Below, one piece after another: positions 6,108-8,860 of a stretch of 8,860 nucleotides of DNA. The stretch is taken from the NCBI GenBank assembly GCA_046728115.1, contig JBKPDW010000157.1:1-8860 (forward strand), in the 5' to 3' direction. Each line of letters starts with the position of its first letter. The first letter of the stretch is position 1. The position numbers and the translations under genes were made by a program. Under the pieces are notes generated by a model. The model searched no databases. It saw only the letters and a program-made list of their open reading frames with translations, and had not been told where the DNA came from. This DNA comes from CAVSWN01 sp046728115 (lineage in GTDB: Bacteria; Acidobacteriota; Vicinamibacteria; Vicinamibacterales; CAVVIG01).

Positions 6108-7076
6108 CTACTCCGTGACTAGAGGCGCCTGCCAGTCGACGTGGTAGTCGTACATCCAGGCGAGCGACTTCTCCGTCACCACAAACCTGAACAGCAGCGG
6201 CAGCAGCATGTCCCGTACGATGCGTCCAATAGCGCCGGGCGTCTTCTGGCTGCTCCCCCGCGCTCCGTGAGCGACGACGCGTTCCACACGTGGGCGCCTG
6301 ACACGTTCGTAAGCTGCGAACGCACGAGAAACATCCCGCTCGTCGCGTAGGCACTTGGCAAGGACGACGCCGTCCTCGATTGCCATCGACGCTCCCTGCC
6401 CTGACGTTGGCGACGGCGCGTGCGCGGCGTCGCCGATCACGATCCTCGGGCCCCTGAACCAGGTCGGGATCGTCGGGAGATCGTAGGTATTGTCGGCGGC
6501 GAGCTCGAGCTCGCCGGCTTCAATAAGAGCCGTGGCAGGGCCGCGGTCGTCCGCGAACAGGTCGACGAGATATTGCTTCCACTGATCGTCGGTCGTCGCC
6601 CGGCGTTCGGCCGGCGTCGAGGGCGCACGAGGCACGTTCGCAAACCAGATGGCGCCTCCCGCCGGGTCGACGATGTACCCGAAAAACGCTCGCCTCCCGA
6701 AGATCATATTCCAGGCTCCGGTTTGACTCGGCGCCCTCCCACGGGTGTAGCCGGCGAAATTCAACAGCCCGACGTACCGCGGCGGCGGCGCGGCAGCATC
6801 AATGGTGCGACGTGTAATTGAATGGATGCCATCGCACCCGATCAGGAGATCGCCCTCGGCGTTGGAGCCATCCTCGAACTCTGCCACTACACCGCGCGCG
6901 GTCACGGCGGCGTTGACCAACCGCTTGCCGTACTCGAACGGAATCCCGCGACCTGCGGCGAGTTCCTGCAACGCGCGCTGGAGACGCGCGCGCTTGACGG
7001 TCTGGGTTTCGAAGCCACCTGTGCGCGGCCGCCCGAGCGCGTAATGTTCCGTTTCTCGGCCGACGCTGACGATCAC
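6108..7076 (-). pseudogene. FAD-dependent monooxygenase, N-terminally truncated at the IS junction
   Basis: The open frame begins with a GTG at 7076-7074 and ends with TAG at 6110-6108, 322 codons. Recognisable flavoprotein hydroxylase (PHBH-like) parts are FETQTVKRARLQRAL (22-36), the DLLIGCDGIHSITRR block (76-90, DG motif) and RIVIGDAAHAPSPTSGQG (211-228, the GD motif binding the FAD ribityl chain). The N-terminal GxGxxG Rossmann motif and roughly the first 80-100 residues are absent, so FAD could not be bound normally. Codons 1-12 are encoded by the end of the insertion sequence, including its inverted repeat; native sequence resumes at Ala13 (base 7040). An in-frame stop lies just upstream of the GTG within the IS. 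Such enzymes hydroxylate aromatic or polyketide-like substrates with NAD(P)H and oxygen. The downstream hydrolase fragment suggests a former catabolic or modification pair. Confidence 0.82.
7041..7064. repeat. IS terminal inverted repeat, left (transposase 3' side)
   Basis: The sequence begins GTAATGTTCCGTTTC and ends TCGGCCGAC. Compared with the reverse complement of the right end it differs at only two positions (4th and 11th). It lies 8 bases beyond the transposase stop codon and supplies part of the chimeric start of the monooxygenase remnant. Confidence 0.85.
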
Positions 7077-8131
7077 GCCGCTCGCTCATAGAAGTTGAGC
7101 AAGCCGCCGAGTCGCGGACGCCGTCGCACGTGAGTCGTCATCTGAACCACCGGCGGGCCCGAGATGAGGCGATTGTCGAGTCCCTGGTGATTCCGTTCGC
7201 CGTGGTAGTGCGCGACATATTCCGTTACCGCCCGCCGGAAATGCCGCTCCCCGATCGGAATCAGCCAGTCCAGGCATTCTTCCTTGATCGACCGCACGAA
7301 GCGTTCCGCGTAGGCGTTCGCATTGGGCGCGCGCTGGGGGATGAGGACCACGCGGGTACCCGCGTCCTCGAGTTGACGCCGCACGTCACCGCTCCACTTC
7401 CGATCCCGATCGCAGATCAACACGTGCGGCGTGTGCACCGCACCGCCGTCGGCCATCGTCAACGTCCGCACGATCTGCTGCATGAACAGCGCCTCGGGAT
7501 GCCGCGTGGATCCGAGGATCTGCACGCGCCGGGACGCCAAGTCAATGACGAACACCGTGTAGTACGTGACCAGACCTCGCCACGTCCAGACTTCCGTCGT
7601 GAAGAAATCGGCGCCGGCAATGGCGCCCCAGTGCACTTTCAAAAACGTCTGCCACGACGTCGGGCGCTGCGGGACCGGCGGCAGGCCCGCCGCCTTCAGG
7701 ATCCGCCGAATGGTCGAGCGGCCCACGCGATGGCCGACGTTCGTGAGCGCGCCCTGGATCCGCGTGTAGCCCCACGTCGGATTCTCGGTCGCCATCCGCA
7801 CGACGAGCTGACGAATCTCGAACAGGACACCGCGCCGTCCCGGTCTTGTGGCGTACGTCCACTTTCGGGCGATCAACTGGCGATGCCACCGCAGCAAGGT
7901 ATCCGGCGTCGCAATCGTGGCGATCTGCCGCAGAGCCGCACGGCCGACTCGGTACGCTCGGGCGGCCAGCCGCCGGCGCTCGTCGTCCGTGAGACGCAGC
8001 CGCCGTCCACCAAGCTGACGCCGCAGGAGCCGGTTCTCTTCAATCAGGTACGCGATGACCTCACGCTCCCGGCGGTCCAGCCAGCCGGTCAACACACCGA
8101 GTACCAACTGCAGCGCCGTGGGATCGATCAC
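7073..8131 (-). CDS. Transposase with integrase catalytic core (DDE)
   Basis: The 352-codon frame starts at GTG 8131-8129 and ends at TGA 7075-7073. Residues ~20-150 contain helical DNA-binding regions, including a second HTH-like section (NPTWGYTRIQGAL, 117-129, followed by GRSTIRRILKAAGLPP). The rve core spans ~165-325, with catalytic candidates Asp175 (GADFF), Asp241 (ICDRD) and Glu276 (NANAYAERFVRSIKEE). The 34-residue gap between Asp241 and Glu276 fits a DD35E-type enzyme. The trailing HYHGERNHQGLDNRL is standard for this group. All catalytic residues are present and no frameshift is needed, so the element could be active. A TATAAG box lies at 8145-8140 on the minus strand, only about eight bases before the GTG, with no convincing -35 or Shine-Dalgarno. 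The opposite strand carries a nearly equally long open frame, which is a GC-rich shadow. Confidence 0.93.
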   Translation of the reverse strand: MIDPTALQLVLGVLTGWLDRREREVIAYLIEENRLLRRQLGGRRLRLTDDERRRLAARAYRVGRAALRQIATIATPDTLLRWHRQLIARKWTYATRPGRRGVLFEIRQLVVRMATENPTWGYTRIQGALTNVGHRVGRSTIRRILKAAGLPPVPQRPTSWQTFLKVHWGAIAGADFFTTEVWTWRGLVTYYTVFVIDLASRRVQILGSTRHPEALFMQQIVRTLTMADGGAVHTPHVLICDRDRKWSGDVRRQLEDAGTRVVLIPQRAPNANAYAERFVRSIKEECLDWLIPIGERHFRRAVTEYVAHYHGERNHQGLDNRLISGPPVVQMTTHVRRRPRLGGLLNFYERAA

Positions 8132-8166
8132 GACCGGAGCTTATATCATGGGCAGGCCCGAAAGAT

Positions 8167-8190
8167 GTCGGCCGAGAAATGGAACACTAC
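8167..8190. repeat. IS terminal inverted repeat, right (transposase 5' side)
   Basis: The sequence begins GTCGGCCGAGAAATGG and ends AACACTAC, the inverted counterpart of 7041-7064 with two mismatches. It lies 35 bases upstream of the transposase start and 23 bases after the last base of the TIR gene's stop codon, so it marks the boundary between the IS and the TIR locus. Confidence 0.85.
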
Positions 8191-8216
8191 GGGCGCCGCA
8201 AGGACCTGAATTACGT

Positions 8217-8860
8217 CTAGCTTCGCAGCCATCGTGCCGCGCGGCGTCGCCATGATTTCCTCGGTAGGCTTAGTTCAGCGAAATGGAGAGCCTTCAAATC
8301 ATCTGGCGGCTCTGGCATGGGTTGCTGCCAAAACAGGGGCCTGATGAATTCCTGTCGCTGTAAGCCGAGCGCATGCCGCCATTCGCGCTCGACGTATGTG
8401 GATGATTTGGCCGCTTGAGACCAACACAACTGAAAAAGATCGGCGGTATCGATCATTTGAAGCAGCGCTGGGCCCCATTCCATCCCGCTCCGCAGTGTCT
8501 TGACATCACGAAGGTACTTGATGCCGAGCGCCTCGTAGGCCGCCTCTAATGATTCGACAATGTCGATATCGTCATGCGCGTACGAGACGAAGACCTTTTC
8601 GAATGTGGAACCCGTTTTCTGTTTAACTTTGGCAGCGGCAGCAACAGTAGGAGCGTCTGCGAGCAGCACGGAAAATGGGACCCGACCGATGCACACCAGC
8701 CCAACATGAAAGTAAACGGCCCCCGCCGAGCGCCTCTGCCCCCCTCCGCGATAATTGACTTCGAAATCGACGCGATGCCAGTCGCGGACCCAGCGGAACC
8801 CGCCCTGGCTGGGTCTCACGTCAACACCGGGGATGTCAACAGTCACGATCACTTCAGCGC
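8217..8860 (-). CDS. TIR-domain protein, 3' part (5' end outside window)
   Basis: The frame is open to the right window edge and ends at TAG 8219-8217. A GTG at 8852 is a possible start, but the frame continues upstream, so the gene is probably partial. Counting from that GTG, residues 1-66 form a beta-rich segment (GFRWVRDWHRVDFEV, then VYFHVGLVCIGRVPFSVLL) that looks like the end of a beta-sandwich domain. A short Ala/Lys-rich linker follows. Residues 84-200 are a TIR domain: KVFVSYAHDDIDIVESLEAA (strand A and helix A), YLRDVKTLRSGMEW (BB-loop region), IDTADLFQLCWS, and SSTYVEREWRHAL, in which Glu157 is the likely NADase glutamate. The Phe-Val-Ser-Tyr-x-His opening and the ending FIRPLFWQQPMPEPP...LHFAEL match TIR proteins I recall from bacterial conflict-type systems. 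Some bacterial TIRs cleave NAD+ during phage defence. Partners would lie to the right. Confidence 0.8.
   Translation of the reverse strand, partial: AEVIVTVDIPGVDVRPSQGGFRWVRDWHRVDFEVNYRGGGQRRSAGAVYFHVGLVCIGRVPFSVLLADAPTVAAAAKVKQKTGSTFEKVFVSYAHDDIDIVESLEAAYEALGIKYLRDVKTLRSGMEWGPALLQMIDTADLFQLCWSQAAKSSTYVEREWRHALGLQRQEFIRPLFWQQPMPEPPDDLKALHFAELSLPRKSWRRRAARWLRS

Larger units (their letters stand above)
7041..8190 (-). mobile_element. Complete insertion sequence of about 1150 bp, one-ORF DDE (rve) type
   Basis: The element is bounded by imperfect 24-bp terminal inverted repeats at 7041-7064 and 8167-8190 (22 of 24 matching) and contains a single transposase gene filling nearly all of it. If the tips are TG...CA, the minimal element is 7045-8186. 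The bases just outside the 24-bp repeats are GAGCGC on the left and GGGCGC on the right, five of six identical, so a clean target duplication is not proven. The left end abuts native monooxygenase sequence; the right end abuts the 3' flank of a TIR gene, not the missing monooxygenase N-terminus. The transposase organisation resembles single-ORF IS3/IS481-like elements; I cannot name the exact IS. Confidence 0.85.

Noticed and set aside
7035..8196. Six-base target duplication around the IS (GAGCGC/GGGCGC)
   Set aside because: One mismatch in six GC-rich bases can occur by chance, and the flanking genes do not rejoin into one gene when the IS is removed.
7130..8209. 359-codon open frame on the plus strand opposite the transposase
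   Set aside because: It is a shadow of the GC-rich transposase gene, rich in Arg/Pro/His, and runs through the IS right inverted repeat. The minus-strand frame carries the DDE core.
1..8860. CRISPR array, tRNA or rRNA genes
   Set aside because: No regularly spaced repeats and no cloverleaf or conserved rRNA segments were seen on either strand.

Overview
The window looks like a high-GC chromosomal segment from an Acidobacteriota-type bacterium, possibly of the Vicinamibacteria/Luteitalea kind. The main grounds are an 804-residue orphan permease with two FtsX-like halves, which is the architecture of the acidobacterial ADOP family, and a BlaR1-like M56 peptidase carrying a C-terminal region I associate with soil phyla of this sort. 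The taxonomic call is inference; there is no rRNA or other marker here.

Layout, left to right. (1) 3-428 (+): the 3' end of an imidazolonepropionase/prolidase-type amidohydrolase, cut by the window edge. (2) 429-865: a long intergenic stretch holding a possible 34-codon ORF on the minus strand, the first copy of an 82-bp repeat, and a regulated promoter with two 16-bp dyads. (3) 866-5645 (+): a three-gene module made of a BlaI/MecI-type repressor, an M56 membrane metallopeptidase translationally coupled to it by an ATGA overlap, and, after an 89-bp gap with its own possible promoter, the orphan permease. A hairpin directly follows the permease stop codon. (4) 5725-5806: the second copy of the 82-bp repeat in the same orientation, so the two copies bracket the module. 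(5) 5762-7076 (-): remnants of an FAD monooxygenase (lacking its N-terminus) and an alpha/beta hydrolase (lacking most of its C-terminus), formerly an ordered pair with the monooxygenase first. (6) 7041-8190: an apparently complete insertion sequence with 24-bp imperfect terminal inverted repeats and a one-ORF DDE transposase on the minus strand. It sits exactly where monooxygenase homology stops. (7) 8217-8860 (-): the 3' part of a TIR-domain protein whose beginning lies beyond the window.

Working model. The repressor and protease form a BlaR1-BlaI-like signalling pair: the membrane protease senses something, the repressor is inactivated, and the operators around the -35 box are released. 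The penicillin-binding sensor of classical BlaR1 is absent. In its place are a short beta-rich segment and about five 31-36 residue helical repeats, so the signal is probably not a beta-lactam. The permease next door is the obvious candidate output, but no good operator is visible in front of it. The right half of the window is a rearranged accessory area with broken metabolic genes, an IS and a TIR gene of a kind often linked to conflict or defence. The most unusual points are the sensor-swapped protease/repressor pair beside an orphan permease, the conserved repeat bracketing that module, and the IS junction that created a chimeric monooxygenase ORF.
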